Below, one piece after another: positions 21,137 to 28,829 of a DNA stretch of 64,000 bases. The notes under the pieces were generated by a model. That model worked only from the letters and a program-made list of their open reading frames with translations. It did no database searches and was not told the origin of the DNA. Origin of the DNA: Mucilaginibacter sp. KACC 22063 (GTDB lineage Bacteria > Bacteroidota > Bacteroidia > Sphingobacteriales > Sphingobacteriaceae); assembly GCF_028736115.1 (NCBI RefSeq), contig NZ_CP117877.1, positions 1,922,001-1,986,000 on the forward strand, in the 5' to 3' direction. The position numbers and the translations under genes are program-made. Numbering within the stretch: position 1 is the first letter of the stretch; every line of letters begins with the position of its first letter.

Positions 21137-22006
21137 TCAATGCCTTGCACGGCGTTTAAGTACACCGCCGGTCGCTTCTTTAATGGTACCCGTAAACATG
21201 AAGGCTTTGGGGTCAACCTCGTGTACCATGTTGCGCAGGCGGCTCACCTCAAGCCGGGTAACTACTGTGTAGATAATATCAACCGGGTGACTGATATCAA
21301 AGCTTTCTTTTAAATAACCTCGTTCGCCTTTGTAAACGGTAATGCCACGTCCAAGGTTCATTACCAACTGGCGTTTAATTTCTTCGCTTTGCGCAGAAAT
21401 AATGGTCACGCCTGTATATTCTTCAAGGCCTTCAATTACAAAACTGATGGTTCGCGATGCCGTGTAATAGGTAAGAATTGAGTAGAGTGCAGTAGGCAGA
21501 CCAAGCTGGATACCCGCAATAAGGAAAATGATAATGTTGATGCCTAAAATGATCTCGCTGATGGTAAAGCTGATGCGTTTACCGGTATATAAAGCCAAAA
21601 CTTCGATACCATCCAGTGCACAACCGCCACGGATAGCCAGGCCAACACCTATACCCATAAACACACCACCAAAAATGGATACCAACAATTTGTCGGAAGT
21701 AACCGGGTCGAACGGTATAAAAAGTAGCCCCAGACCCAGGCCAACAACAGCTAATAAAGTTCTGAAGGCAAAAATGCGGTTCACCTGATAAGCACCCATA
21801 ATGATAAATGGGATGTTGGCCAGTACAATTACATAAGCAATGTTAAAGTGGTAGGTTTCATGTATAAGCAGCGAGATACCGGTAACACCGCCATCAAAAA
21901 ACTTATTCGGAACAAGGAAGCTTTTTAAGGCAAAACTGCAAAACAGGATACCTGCAATGGTATATAAGGTGTCGGTAAGCCAATTGGGCAATAGCTGTTT
22001 TTTCAT
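21137..22006 (-). CDS. YitT family membrane protein (DUF161 plus DUF2179)
   Basis: The 289-residue protein has five to six membrane segments in the first 190 residues, with the family signatures FLVPNKFFDGGVTGISLL near the start and GIGVGLAIRGGCALDGIEVLA in the middle. A soluble C-terminal DUF2179 domain (about 200-285, with YTGVTIISAQSEEIK, GRGITVYKGERGYL and PKAFMFTGTIKEATGG) follows. The family is very common in Bacteroidota and Firmicutes; its transport role is not established. It is a monocistronic-looking gene, divergent from the downstream histidine kinase gene. Confidence 0.92.
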   Translation of the reverse strand: MKKQLLPNWLTDTLYTIAGILFCSFALKSFLVPNKFFDGGVTGISLLIHETYHFNIAYVIVLANIPFIIMGAYQVNRIFAFRTLLAVVGLGLGLLFIPFDPVTSDKLLVSIFGGVFMGIGVGLAIRGGCALDGIEVLALYTGKRISFTISEIILGINIIIFLIAGIQLGLPTALYSILTYYTASRTISFVIEGLEEYTGVTIISAQSEEIKRQLVMNLGRGITVYKGERGYLKESFDISHPVDIIYTVVTRLEVSRLRNMVHEVDPKAFMFTGTIKEATGGVLKRRARH

Positions 22007-22174
22007 CTACTAATTACGGTGCTTGTAATGTTCTGCTAAAATAGTGTCTTTTTTTACTTGACCGGCAACAAAAGGAGTTTTTGTGATAAGCAATCAAAAA
22101 GAAGCCAGGCAATATGCCCATGTATATGATATTAATAGTTAATGTTATATTTAGCAATCGCAATTTAACTTTAC

Positions 22175-23485
22175 ATGAGCTTTTTTTATTTCGTCGTCAT
22201 TTTCCTGCTATTTAACTGGTTCAACAAGTCAATAAAAATGACGCCGTTGCGTGATAAATGGCGCACTACTTTGTCTTTAGGGCAAATCGGTATAGCTATC
22301 TTATACGTAACGTTAGAAAACATCCTTTCTCAAACCACAATGATACTTGCTGGTACTGTTTTCCTGATAGGGGTAGTGCAATATTTTCAAAAGCAGGAAG
22401 ATTTTAAAGGCTTCAGATCATACCTGGATGCACATTACCCACTCATGGCGGTTGGTTTTATCACATGGTTAATTTCAATCGTTAATAGTAGCTTTTACGA
22501 AAAGTATGATAACTACATTGCCCTTGCTACCGTTGGTGCCTTTGTATGGATAATGGCCAGATGGGCGGCTACAAAAAAGCAAAGGGAAGAGCTACGTATG
22601 TTTGCGCAAAAGAATACGGAGTTAGACCGTTTGGTAGCCGAGCGCACAGCAGAGTTAACCAACCAAAAGCAAGAGCTGCAAAATACCATTACATTGCTGC
22701 AAACTACGCAGCAACAGCTGATACAATCAGAAAAACTGGCTTCGTTGGGTGAGCTTACTGCGGGTATAGCGCACGAGATCCAGAACCCTTTAAACTTTGT
22801 GAACAACTTTGCCGATGTAAGCACCGAACTGATCGATGAAATGGAGGAGGAGCTGAACAAAGGCGATATCGAAGAGGTAAAAGCCATTGCAGCAGATATT
22901 AAACAAAACCTGGAAAAGATCAGTCACCACGGCAGGCGTGCTGATAGTATTGTTAAAGGTATGTTGCAGCATAGCCGTGCCAGTACCGGGCAAAAAGAGC
23001 CGGTTGATGTGAATGCCCTTGCCGACGAATACCTGCGACTAGCCTATCATGGTTTGCGGGCAAAAGACAAAAGCTTTAACGCCGAACTGATCACCAATTT
23101 CGATCATAACCTGCCAAAAGCCAATCTTATTCCGCAGGATGTGGGCCGGGTATTACTTAACCTGTTTACCAATGCCTTTTACGCCGTGCATCAAAAGAAG
23201 AAGTCATTGGGGCAGGGGTTTAAGCCTGTGCTTGAAGTAAATACCTCGCAAATCGGCAATACTATTATTATTAAAGTAAAAGATAACGGTACCGGTATCC
23301 CCGATGCTGTAAAGGATAAAATTATGCAGCCTTTCTTTACCACCAAGCCTACCGGCGAGGGTACAGGGCTGGGATTATCGCTTAGTTATGATATTATAGT
23401 AAAAGGCCATAATGGTAAAATTGACGTTGAATCTGTTGAAGGCGAAGGTACCTTGTTTACTATTTCGCTTCCCATTGGCCAATAA
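22175..23485 (+). CDS. Membrane sensor histidine kinase, first gene of a cyclase operon
   Basis: The 436-residue protein has four to five transmembrane segments in the first 130 residues, then a coiled coil (about 135-190), a HisKA-type dimerisation domain with His200 in GELTAGIAHEIQNP, and a HATPase domain with an N-box (LLNLFTNAFYAVH), DNGTGIP and GEGTGLGLSLSYDI. This kinase subtype, with EIQNPLNFVNNF after the histidine, is frequent in Bacteroidota. There is no extracytoplasmic sensor domain, so the stimulus is probably sensed in or at the membrane. It lies 21 bases upstream of a response regulator and in the same direction as the receiver-cyclase gene, so these three form a likely operon and phosphorelay. 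Confidence 0.92.
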   Translation: MSFFYFVVIFLLFNWFNKSIKMTPLRDKWRTTLSLGQIGIAILYVTLENILSQTTMILAGTVFLIGVVQYFQKQEDFKGFRSYLDAHYPLMAVGFITWLISIVNSSFYEKYDNYIALATVGAFVWIMARWAATKKQREELRMFAQKNTELDRLVAERTAELTNQKQELQNTITLLQTTQQQLIQSEKLASLGELTAGIAHEIQNPLNFVNNFADVSTELIDEMEEELNKGDIEEVKAIAADIKQNLEKISHHGRRADSIVKGMLQHSRASTGQKEPVDVNALADEYLRLAYHGLRAKDKSFNAELITNFDHNLPKANLIPQDVGRVLLNLFTNAFYAVHQKKKSLGQGFKPVLEVNTSQIGNTIIIKVKDNGTGIPDAVKDKIMQPFFTTKPTGEGTGLGLSLSYDIIVKGHNGKIDVESVEGEGTLFTISLPIGQ

Positions 23486-23506
23486 TGGCTATATTTAAAG
23501 CATTGT

Positions 23507-23890
23507 ATGAAAATATTGGTTGTGGATGATGAGGCTGACGTGCAGCCGCTTTTTTTACAGCGTTTCCGCAAAGAGATACGCAATCACGAATATGATTTTG
23601 ATTTTGCCTTGTCTGGTGAGCAGGCGCTTGAATATCTGGAAGAAAAACATTCGGAAGTAGTAATTATTCTATCTGACATTAATATGCCGGGTATGAGCGG
23701 GCTTGAATTGCTTACAACAATAAGGCATGATTATGATAATCCGCCGCCGTTGGTAATGATGATTACTGCTTATGGTGATGAAGAGAATCACCGTAGTGCA
23801 TTGGAAAAAGGTGCGAACGATTTTTTAACAAAACCACTTGATTTTAATTTACTTAAAGAAAAACTAAATAAAGCGCTGCATAATGGCTAA
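23507..23890 (+). CDS. Single-domain response regulator
   Basis: The 127 residues contain only a receiver domain: the acidic pocket VVDDEAD, phospho-acceptor Asp57 in LSDINMPGMSG, a Thr in MITAYGDEENH, and the conserved Lys in FLTKPLDF. No output domain is attached, so it acts by protein contact, as a phosphate sink, or in a relay. It overlaps the next gene by 8 bases, indicating coupled translation, and follows the kinase gene closely. It is close in sequence style to the receiver of the downstream cyclase, which suggests duplication of one receiver into a free and a fused form. Confidence 0.93.
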   Translation: MKILVVDDEADVQPLFLQRFRKEIRNHEYDFDFALSGEQALEYLEEKHSEVVIILSDINMPGMSGLELLTTIRHDYDNPPPLVMMITAYGDEENHRSALEKGANDFLTKPLDFNLLKEKLNKALHNG

Positions 23891-24926
23891 GATACTTGTT
23901 GTAGATGATGAGGCAGACCTTGAATTGCTTGTGAAACAAAAATTCCGTAAAAAAATACGGGAAAATGTTTACGAGTTTGTTTTTGCAAAAAACGGAGAAG
24001 AAGCCTTAGAGAAGGTACAGGAGCATGCGGATATTGATATTGTGATCAGCGATATTAATATGCCAGTGATGGACGGACTTACCCTTTTGAGTCGTTTACC
24101 CGATGCTAACCCGGTACTTAAAGCAGTGGTGGTTTCGGCTTATGGCGATATGCAAAACATACGTGCAGCCATGAACCGCGGCGCTTTTGATTTTGTATGC
24201 AAGCCTGTTGATTTTGATGACCTGGACCTTACCATGCAAAAAACAATAGACCATGTAAGGCAGTTGCAGGAAACGCTTAAAGCCATAAAGGAAAATAACA
24301 TACTTAAAATGTATGTAGACGAAAACGTGCTGAAGTTTATGACGCACAAGGAGTTTGAGAATAGCTTACTTAAAAACGAAATTCTCGACGGTACGGTGAT
24401 GTTCATAGATGTTTGTGGTTTTACTTCAATTACAGAACAGGTACCGGCCAATACAGTGGTAGAGTTGCTGAACGGGCTTTTTGATACCATTGTTAAAGAG
24501 ATCATTAACCAGGGTGGGCACGTGGATAAATTCATGGGCGATGCGGTGATGGCGGTATTCAGGGGCGAGTATCACCTAGACCGTGCAATTGATGCAGCCC
24601 TTGCTGTAAGGACACAGATGAGCACGATACCCACTTTACATGTGGGTGAAAAAACGTTTCACGCAGAAATTTCTGTGGGTATCAATTCAGGGGAGATGGT
24701 ATCAGGTAATATTGGTTCGGTATCGCTTAAAAGACTGGATTATACCGTTATAGGCGATTCAGTTAATCTTGCACAGCGTTTGCAATCGGCTGCTAAGCCG
24801 GGGCAAATTGTAATTACCGAACATGTTTATCACAAAACAAAAGAGTCTTTCAAATGCGAAAGAATAGGCGAGGTATCCCTTAAAAACAAAGCCAAGCCTG
24901 TGGTGATATACGAGGTGCTTGAGTAA
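23883..24926 (+). CDS. Response regulator with class III adenylate/guanylate cyclase domain
   Basis: The 347-residue protein joins an N-terminal receiver (Asp57 in ISDINMPVMDG; Lys in VCKPVDF) through a helical linker (about 118-165) to a class III cyclase catalytic domain (about 168-345). The metal-binding aspartates are Asp176 in FIDVCGFTS and Asp220 in KFMGDAVMAVF; Lys216 is at the usual purine-contact position, and DYTVIGDSVNLAQRLQ completes the active-site signature. The catalytic residues needed for homodimer activity therefore look intact. It would convert ATP (or GTP) to the cyclic nucleotide when phosphorylated. With the kinase and free receiver upstream it forms a two-component route to a second messenger; no cyclic-nucleotide-binding regulator is encoded nearby. 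Confidence 0.93.
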   Translation: MAKILVVDDEADLELLVKQKFRKKIRENVYEFVFAKNGEEALEKVQEHADIDIVISDINMPVMDGLTLLSRLPDANPVLKAVVVSAYGDMQNIRAAMNRGAFDFVCKPVDFDDLDLTMQKTIDHVRQLQETLKAIKENNILKMYVDENVLKFMTHKEFENSLLKNEILDGTVMFIDVCGFTSITEQVPANTVVELLNGLFDTIVKEIINQGGHVDKFMGDAVMAVFRGEYHLDRAIDAALAVRTQMSTIPTLHVGEKTFHAEISVGINSGEMVSGNIGSVSLKRLDYTVIGDSVNLAQRLQSAAKPGQIVITEHVYHKTKESFKCERIGEVSLKNKAKPVVIYEVLE

Positions 24927-25080
24927 TTTTTATTTTTCTGATGCCTGTTTATTCATTTAGAAAACTAACCCTATCAAAATGGGATGGTATTAAATGTTAC
25001 CTGTCAAAGTTTAAATCGTAAATGATTAATTATCAATATAGTTTGTATCGGCTGATATAAGAGGCATTCTTTTGGCAAAT

Positions 25081-25117
25081 ACCCGTGCAGTTCAATTCTA
25101 ATAGGAATTGTCCGGGT
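25081..25117 (+). promoter_or_regulatory. Hairpin in the 5' leader directly before the M20 hydrolase gene
   Basis: ACCCG (25081-25085) pairs with CGGGT (25113-25117), and inside it CAATTC (25093-25098) pairs with GAATTG (25105-25110), leaving an asymmetric internal loop. The structure ends 4 bases before the ATG at 25122, so it could limit ribosome access. It is not followed by a U-run, so it does not look like a terminator. Confidence 0.4.
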
Positions 25118-25121
25118 AACT

Positions 25122-26288
25122 ATGAAAACTTTAAGATTAGAAAGTACTAAAATTGCAGACCTGCACTGGAATAATCAATACACGCTTTTCAGTGAGTCTG
25201 TTACGCTTCTTCAAAAACTAATATCTACCCCTTCATTCAGCGGGCAGGAAAATAATGCTGCCAGCTTGTTAGCTAACAACCTTTCGCAAAAAGGCATACA
25301 GGTAAATAGAATGGGTAATAATGTATGGGCATTTAACAAATACTATGACCCTGCAAAGCCAACTATTCTTTTAAATTCACACCTGGATACTGTACTGCCA
25401 AATGAAGCTTACAAACGTGACCCATTTTGCCCGGAGATCAGCAACGGCATATTATACGGTTTGGGCAGTAATGATGCCGGTGGTTGCCTGGTTTCGCTGG
25501 TGGCCGCATTTCAGCACTTTTATCATCAGCAGCATTTAAGCTTTAACCTTTGTCTTGCCATCACCGCCGAAGAAGAAAACTCAGGAGAGAATGGTATACA
25601 GGCATTGTTGCCAACCTTAGGTAAAATACATTTTGCTATAGTGGGCGAGCCTACATTGCTGCAAATGGCCATTTCTGAAAAAGGAAACCTGGTGATTGAT
25701 TGCAAAGCTATCGGTAGACCCGGTCATGCAGCAAGGGAAGAAGGGGATAACGCCATATACAAATGTCTTAGCGATATCGAATGGTTTCGTAACTACCGCT
25801 TTACATCAAAAAATATCGGTATTGCGCCTGTTAAAATGACCATCACCGAAATCAAGGCAGGCCTGCAACACAATATTGTTCCCGGCATCTGCGATTTTAC
25901 AGTTGATATCCGCAATAACGAAACCTATACTCATCAACAGATACTGGATGTCATCCGCAAAAGTGTTTCTTCTGAGATCACTGTTCGTCCTGGTGCGCTT
26001 AAAGCCTCTGCAATTTCAATCGATCATCCCATAGTACAGGTCGGTATATCTTTAGGCTGCAAAACTTATGATTCGCCAACCAGTTCAGACAGGGCCTGGC
26101 TAAATTGCCCATCTGTAAAACTTGGTCCCGGCGATTCTGCCCGTTCACACATGCCCGATGAGTATATCTACCTCGAAGATATTAAGAAAGGCATCAATTT
26201 ATACATCCGTTTGCTTGAGAGGCTTCCTTTTCAACTTATAAACGGTAGTAACGGATCAACAAAAGAAATAACTCCTGCCCATAATTAA
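25122..26288 (+). CDS. M20 family metallo-hydrolase, ArgE-like (N-acyl-amino-acid deacylase)
   Basis: The 388-residue enzyme shows the two-zinc M20 site: His87 and Asp89 in NSHLDTV, bridging Asp118 in GLGSNDAGG, and Glu150/Glu151 in TAEEENSGENG. The C-terminal part has SSDRAWL and VKLGPGDSARSHMPDEYI, which resembles the Bacteroidota acetylornithine/acetylcitrulline/succinylornithine deacetylase branch. It would remove an N-acyl group in arginine biosynthesis, in the cytoplasm. The first 20 residues are longer than in most relatives. No other arg gene lies directly beside it, but an N-acetylglutamate-synthase-like GNAT gene is 2 kb downstream. DapE-like or peptidase activity remains possible. 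Confidence 0.82.
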   Translation: MKTLRLESTKIADLHWNNQYTLFSESVTLLQKLISTPSFSGQENNAASLLANNLSQKGIQVNRMGNNVWAFNKYYDPAKPTILLNSHLDTVLPNEAYKRDPFCPEISNGILYGLGSNDAGGCLVSLVAAFQHFYHQQHLSFNLCLAITAEEENSGENGIQALLPTLGKIHFAIVGEPTLLQMAISEKGNLVIDCKAIGRPGHAAREEGDNAIYKCLSDIEWFRNYRFTSKNIGIAPVKMTITEIKAGLQHNIVPGICDFTVDIRNNETYTHQQILDVIRKSVSSEITVRPGALKASAISIDHPIVQVGISLGCKTYDSPTSSDRAWLNCPSVKLGPGDSARSHMPDEYIYLEDIKKGINLYIRLLERLPFQLINGSNGSTKEITPAHN

Positions 26289-26342
26289 CAAGCGCAATAC
26301 GCGGTATAAACGCCGCTTGCAAATACAATCCAATATATAAAA

Positions 26343-27734
26343 ATGAAAAAAGTTCTACTTTCTATGGCCCTTCTTGCAGTTGCAGGATCAGGGTTTGCTC
26401 ATGGCCTCGCAGACTCTGTTAAAGCTAAAACCGATACCGTAATGGCTAAACCAGCCAAGCCGGAGCCGTTTGCTTTTGGCGATTTTACCTGGCTTAACGG
26501 TAACGACCGCAGGCACAAGTCGCTGCTGGATACCAAATATTTTACCGGCCGTTTCCTGATGGATTTTAATTATACAGCATCAAACCATAACCCGATTGAC
26601 CACACTGTTGTAGGTTCTACAGCTTTGGCACGCGACCATGAATTCGAGATATCTACCATTGCATTTGGTGGCGATTTCCATTACGATAATGTACGCGCAA
26701 GCTTACTTACACAGTTTGGTACACGTTCAACCGTTGTGCCGCGTAACGACTTAAGCGTCACCCGCGGCCAGTTCGACCTGTCTACCGCTTACCGTTATTT
26801 AAGTGAAGCCAATGCCGGTTACCATTTTAATGTGTTAAACGGTATCAACGTTGACGCTGGTTTATTTATGTCGTACGTTGGTTTGTTCTCTTATTACAAT
26901 GCTGAGAACTGGGCTTATCAGCCATCGTTTACGTCTGACAATACACCGTGGTTTTTCAACGGTATCCGGGTGCAGATATTCGTGTCGGATAAGCTGAAAA
27001 TTGAGCCTTGGTTAATCAACGGCTGGCAGTCATACGGTATGTTCAACAGCCAGCCTGGTATTGGTGGCCAGATCTTATGGCGCCCTACAGAATGGTTCCA
27101 GGCATTGACTAATACTTATTATGGAGCTGATACACAAGATAAGCCTGGCCGTAAAAGATTTCATTCTGATAACAGTATAGAAGTAAGATATATCAACAAC
27201 ACCAAGGGTGGCTTTATATCACGTGCTGCGTTTTCAGTAACAGGCGATATTGGTTTTGAAAAAGGCGATGGTGTAAATGGTTTTCATTCTGATCCGGTAA
27301 AGGGGCCTGCACAATATTTTGCCAGTGGTATGATCTATCATCGTTTATGGTTTGCCAATAACCATTTAGGCTGGACAGTGGGTGGTGGTTTTATCAACAA
27401 CCCTGGCCGTTACCTTGTGCTTTATCCAACAGGTGATGCTAATCCTATCCCTGCAATCAATACAGGAGCAGTGGGCACTCATCCGTTTTCTGCAAATCCG
27501 GGGGATAAATTTCACGGCTATGATTACTCAACCAGTTTCGACTTTATGCCGAATGATTACCTGACATTCCGTTTAGAGGTGGTTCACCGCCATGCTGATG
27601 TGCCTTACTTTGCAGGCCACGGTGGTGTAACCTCCCCAGATGGGTACAATACAACTACAGTACCCTCTGATTTTAAACCAGATCTTGTAAATTCAGAAAC
27701 GCGATTTATCGGCGCATTGCTGGTAAGATTTTAA
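26343..27734 (+). CDS. BBP2-type outer-membrane beta-barrel porin
   Basis: The 463-residue protein has a clean signal peptide (MKKVLLSMALLAVAGSGFA) and the alternating aromatic/polar pattern of an outer-membrane barrel, ending in RFIGALLVRF with a terminal Phe. Motifs such as FTWLNGNDRR, GYHFNVLNGINVDAG, FMSYVGLFSYYNAENW and NGWQSYGMFNSQPGIGGQ match the OmpL-like BBP2 porin family, widespread and little characterised in Bacteroidota. A solute-diffusion role is inferred. It is 54 bases behind the M20 hydrolase gene, perhaps co-transcribed, and is closed by a very strong terminator. Confidence 0.88.
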   Translation: MKKVLLSMALLAVAGSGFAHGLADSVKAKTDTVMAKPAKPEPFAFGDFTWLNGNDRRHKSLLDTKYFTGRFLMDFNYTASNHNPIDHTVVGSTALARDHEFEISTIAFGGDFHYDNVRASLLTQFGTRSTVVPRNDLSVTRGQFDLSTAYRYLSEANAGYHFNVLNGINVDAGLFMSYVGLFSYYNAENWAYQPSFTSDNTPWFFNGIRVQIFVSDKLKIEPWLINGWQSYGMFNSQPGIGGQILWRPTEWFQALTNTYYGADTQDKPGRKRFHSDNSIEVRYINNTKGGFISRAAFSVTGDIGFEKGDGVNGFHSDPVKGPAQYFASGMIYHRLWFANNHLGWTVGGGFINNPGRYLVLYPTGDANPIPAINTGAVGTHPFSANPGDKFHGYDYSTSFDFMPNDYLTFRLEVVHRHADVPYFAGHGGVTSPDGYNTTTVPSDFKPDLVNSETRFIGALLVRF

Positions 27735-27736
27735 AA

Positions 27737-27771
27737 GAAAGCCCCCTGAAATTTCAGGGGGCTTTCTTTTT
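27737..27771 (+). terminator. Strong rho-independent terminator after the porin gene
   Basis: A perfect 30-base palindrome (27737-27766) with five G-C pairs in a row in each arm is followed by a T-rich tail. It starts 2 bases after the stop codon and insulates the downstream small gene. Confidence 0.92.
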
Positions 27772-27869
27772 ATTATAGAAATATAACACTATCAATTTGA
27801 TATAGATCATGATCAGTAGACAGCCTGTTAACCGGTTTCTGATCCTATTTATACTATAAAAATGATTTA

Positions 27870-27885
27870 TGGCATTCTTTTAGCT
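27870..27885 (+). promoter_or_regulatory. Putative sigma-54 (-24/-12) promoter for a small membrane protein
   Basis: TGGCA at 27870-27874 and TTTAGCT at 27879-27885 match the RpoN consensus TGGCAC-N5-TTGC with the obligatory GG and GC separated by exactly 10 bases; the main deviation is TAGC for TTGC. Transcription would begin near 27895, about 20 bases before the ATG at 27916. An NtrC-type activator gene lies 0.9 kb downstream. Confidence 0.55.
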
Positions 27886-27915
27886 ATGAGTAACCATTAA
27901 CATTTTAAAATAGTG

Positions 27916-28098
27916 ATGACCGCATTTTACGTAATGCTCAAAGTGAGCATTTTACTTGGTTTTATCTTATTCCCATTACTGATAAACAGAAAAAATAAGA
28001 ATCAACCTTTAACAGGTTTAAGCGATTTTGCCATCAATGCCGACGGCAAAATAGAAAAGATAGTTTCAAGATCACAAGATCCAAGTCCAACTATTTAA
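27916..28098 (+). CDS. Small single-span membrane protein of unknown function
   Basis: The 60-residue product has one hydrophobic segment (roughly residues 4-22), a basic RKNKN patch just after it, and a polar tail with DFAINADGKIEKIV. I do not recognise a family. I take it as a real gene because it has its own punctuation: an upstream porin terminator, a sigma-54-type promoter, an ATG (27916, with a GTG codon directly in front) and a rho-independent terminator 22 bases after the stop. The positive-inside rule would place the C-terminal tail in the cytoplasm. It may act as a stress-responsive or transporter-associated small protein, but nothing in the sequence shows which. Confidence 0.6.
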   Translation: MTAFYVMLKVSILLGFILFPLLINRKNKNQPLTGLSDFAINADGKIEKIVSRSQDPSPTI

Positions 28099-28120
28099 TC
28101 AGGCATTTAATATGAAAATC

Positions 28121-28149
28121 AAAGCCTTTCAAAATGAAAGGCTTTTTTT
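28121..28149 (+). terminator. Rho-independent terminator after the small membrane protein gene
   Basis: Arms 28121-28131 and 28135-28145 pair perfectly over 11 bases around AAA, and the descending arm runs into a T7 tract. It is a textbook intrinsic terminator. Confidence 0.9.
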
Positions 28150-28254
28150 ATTTGTTGTTTTTATGGCTTGTATGTAACTGATTGTTTTACAGTTCAAAAT
28201 AGTCGTAATTTTAAATATCAATTAATCGGCATTTTTTTGGCATCCATGTAATCA

Positions 28255-28267
28255 GGAGTAATACTCC
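28255..28267 (+). promoter_or_regulatory. Short palindrome directly before the GNAT gene
   Basis: GGAGTAATACTCC is a perfect palindrome around a central A. It ends 4 bases before the ATG at 28272 and could be an operator or an mRNA hairpin; GGAG at its left edge might also serve as a Shine-Dalgarno sequence, though spacing is long. Confidence 0.4.
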
Positions 28268-28271
28268 GTAA

Positions 28272-28829
28272 ATGATTAATAAAATGGAAGAAGAACGAAT
28301 AATTGTGCGGCCGGCCATCCCATCAGATGTTGTATTTGCCGACGAGATCATTCATGAAATGGAAGCCTCTGCCATTGCAAGGGATTCGGGTATATCAAAA
28401 AGATCAGCCGCATCAATCATAGAAAAAATAGACCAGGGTAAAGCCGTAGTTGCAGTAACCAATAATGGCGAGTGGGCAGGTTTCTCTTATTTTGAAGCCT
28501 GGGACCATGATACGATGGTATCAAACAGCGGGATGATCGTTTCCCCAAAGCATCGCCATCAGCATATTGCTTCACAAATTAAGCAACAGGTATTCAACCT
28601 TTCACGTCAGCGTTATCCAAACGCTAAAATATTCAGCATTACTTCAGGGCTGGCTATTATGAAAATGAACAGCAGATTAGGTTTTGAACCGGTAACATAC
28701 TCAGAAGTTGCCAAAGACCCCACCTTTTGGGATGGTTGCAAAAGTTGTGTGAATTATGATGTATTACAAGGCAAGAACAGGTGTAACTGTTTATGTACTG
28801 CAATGTTATTTGACCCCGAGCTTAATTAA
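28272..28829 (+). CDS. GNAT family N-acetyltransferase, N-acetylglutamate-synthase-like
   Basis: The 185-residue protein begins IIVRPAIPSDVVFADEII, a GNAT N-terminus, with the acetyl-CoA loop region around VSPKHRHQHIASQI. The distinctive C-terminus (FWDGCKSCVNYDVL then NRCNCLCTAMLFDP) carries five cysteines (156, 159, 171, 173, 175) and is the hallmark of the GNAT protein that usually heads arginine-biosynthesis clusters in Bacteroidota, thought to supply N-acyl-glutamate. The cysteines could bind zinc. An ATG at 28284 is an alternative start. It overlaps the sigma-54 activator gene by one base (TAATG), so the two are translated together. No argG or argC follows, which is unusual for this family. 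Confidence 0.82.
   Translation: MINKMEEERIIVRPAIPSDVVFADEIIHEMEASAIARDSGISKRSAASIIEKIDQGKAVVAVTNNGEWAGFSYFEAWDHDTMVSNSGMIVSPKHRHQHIASQIKQQVFNLSRQRYPNAKIFSITSGLAIMKMNSRLGFEPVTYSEVAKDPTFWDGCKSCVNYDVLQGKNRCNCLCTAMLFDPELN

Noticed and set aside
24140..24535. 131-codon minus-strand open frame opposite the receiver-cyclase gene
   Set aside because: It is a shadow frame of a conserved coding sequence, Ser/Leu-rich, with no family match.
25072..25090. Possible sigma-54 promoter (TGGCA ... GTGCA) before the ArgE-like gene
   Set aside because: The GG and GC elements are 11 bases apart, one more than the strict spacing RpoN tolerates.
26289..26319. CAAGCG/CGCTTG hairpin between the M20 and porin genes as a terminator
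   Set aside because: Only a 6-base stem with a large loop and no U-run; it is more likely fortuitous or a minor RNA structure.
28238..28254. TTGGCAT before the GNAT gene as a -24 element
   Set aside because: No GC dinucleotide is present at the -12 position; the sequence there is AT.
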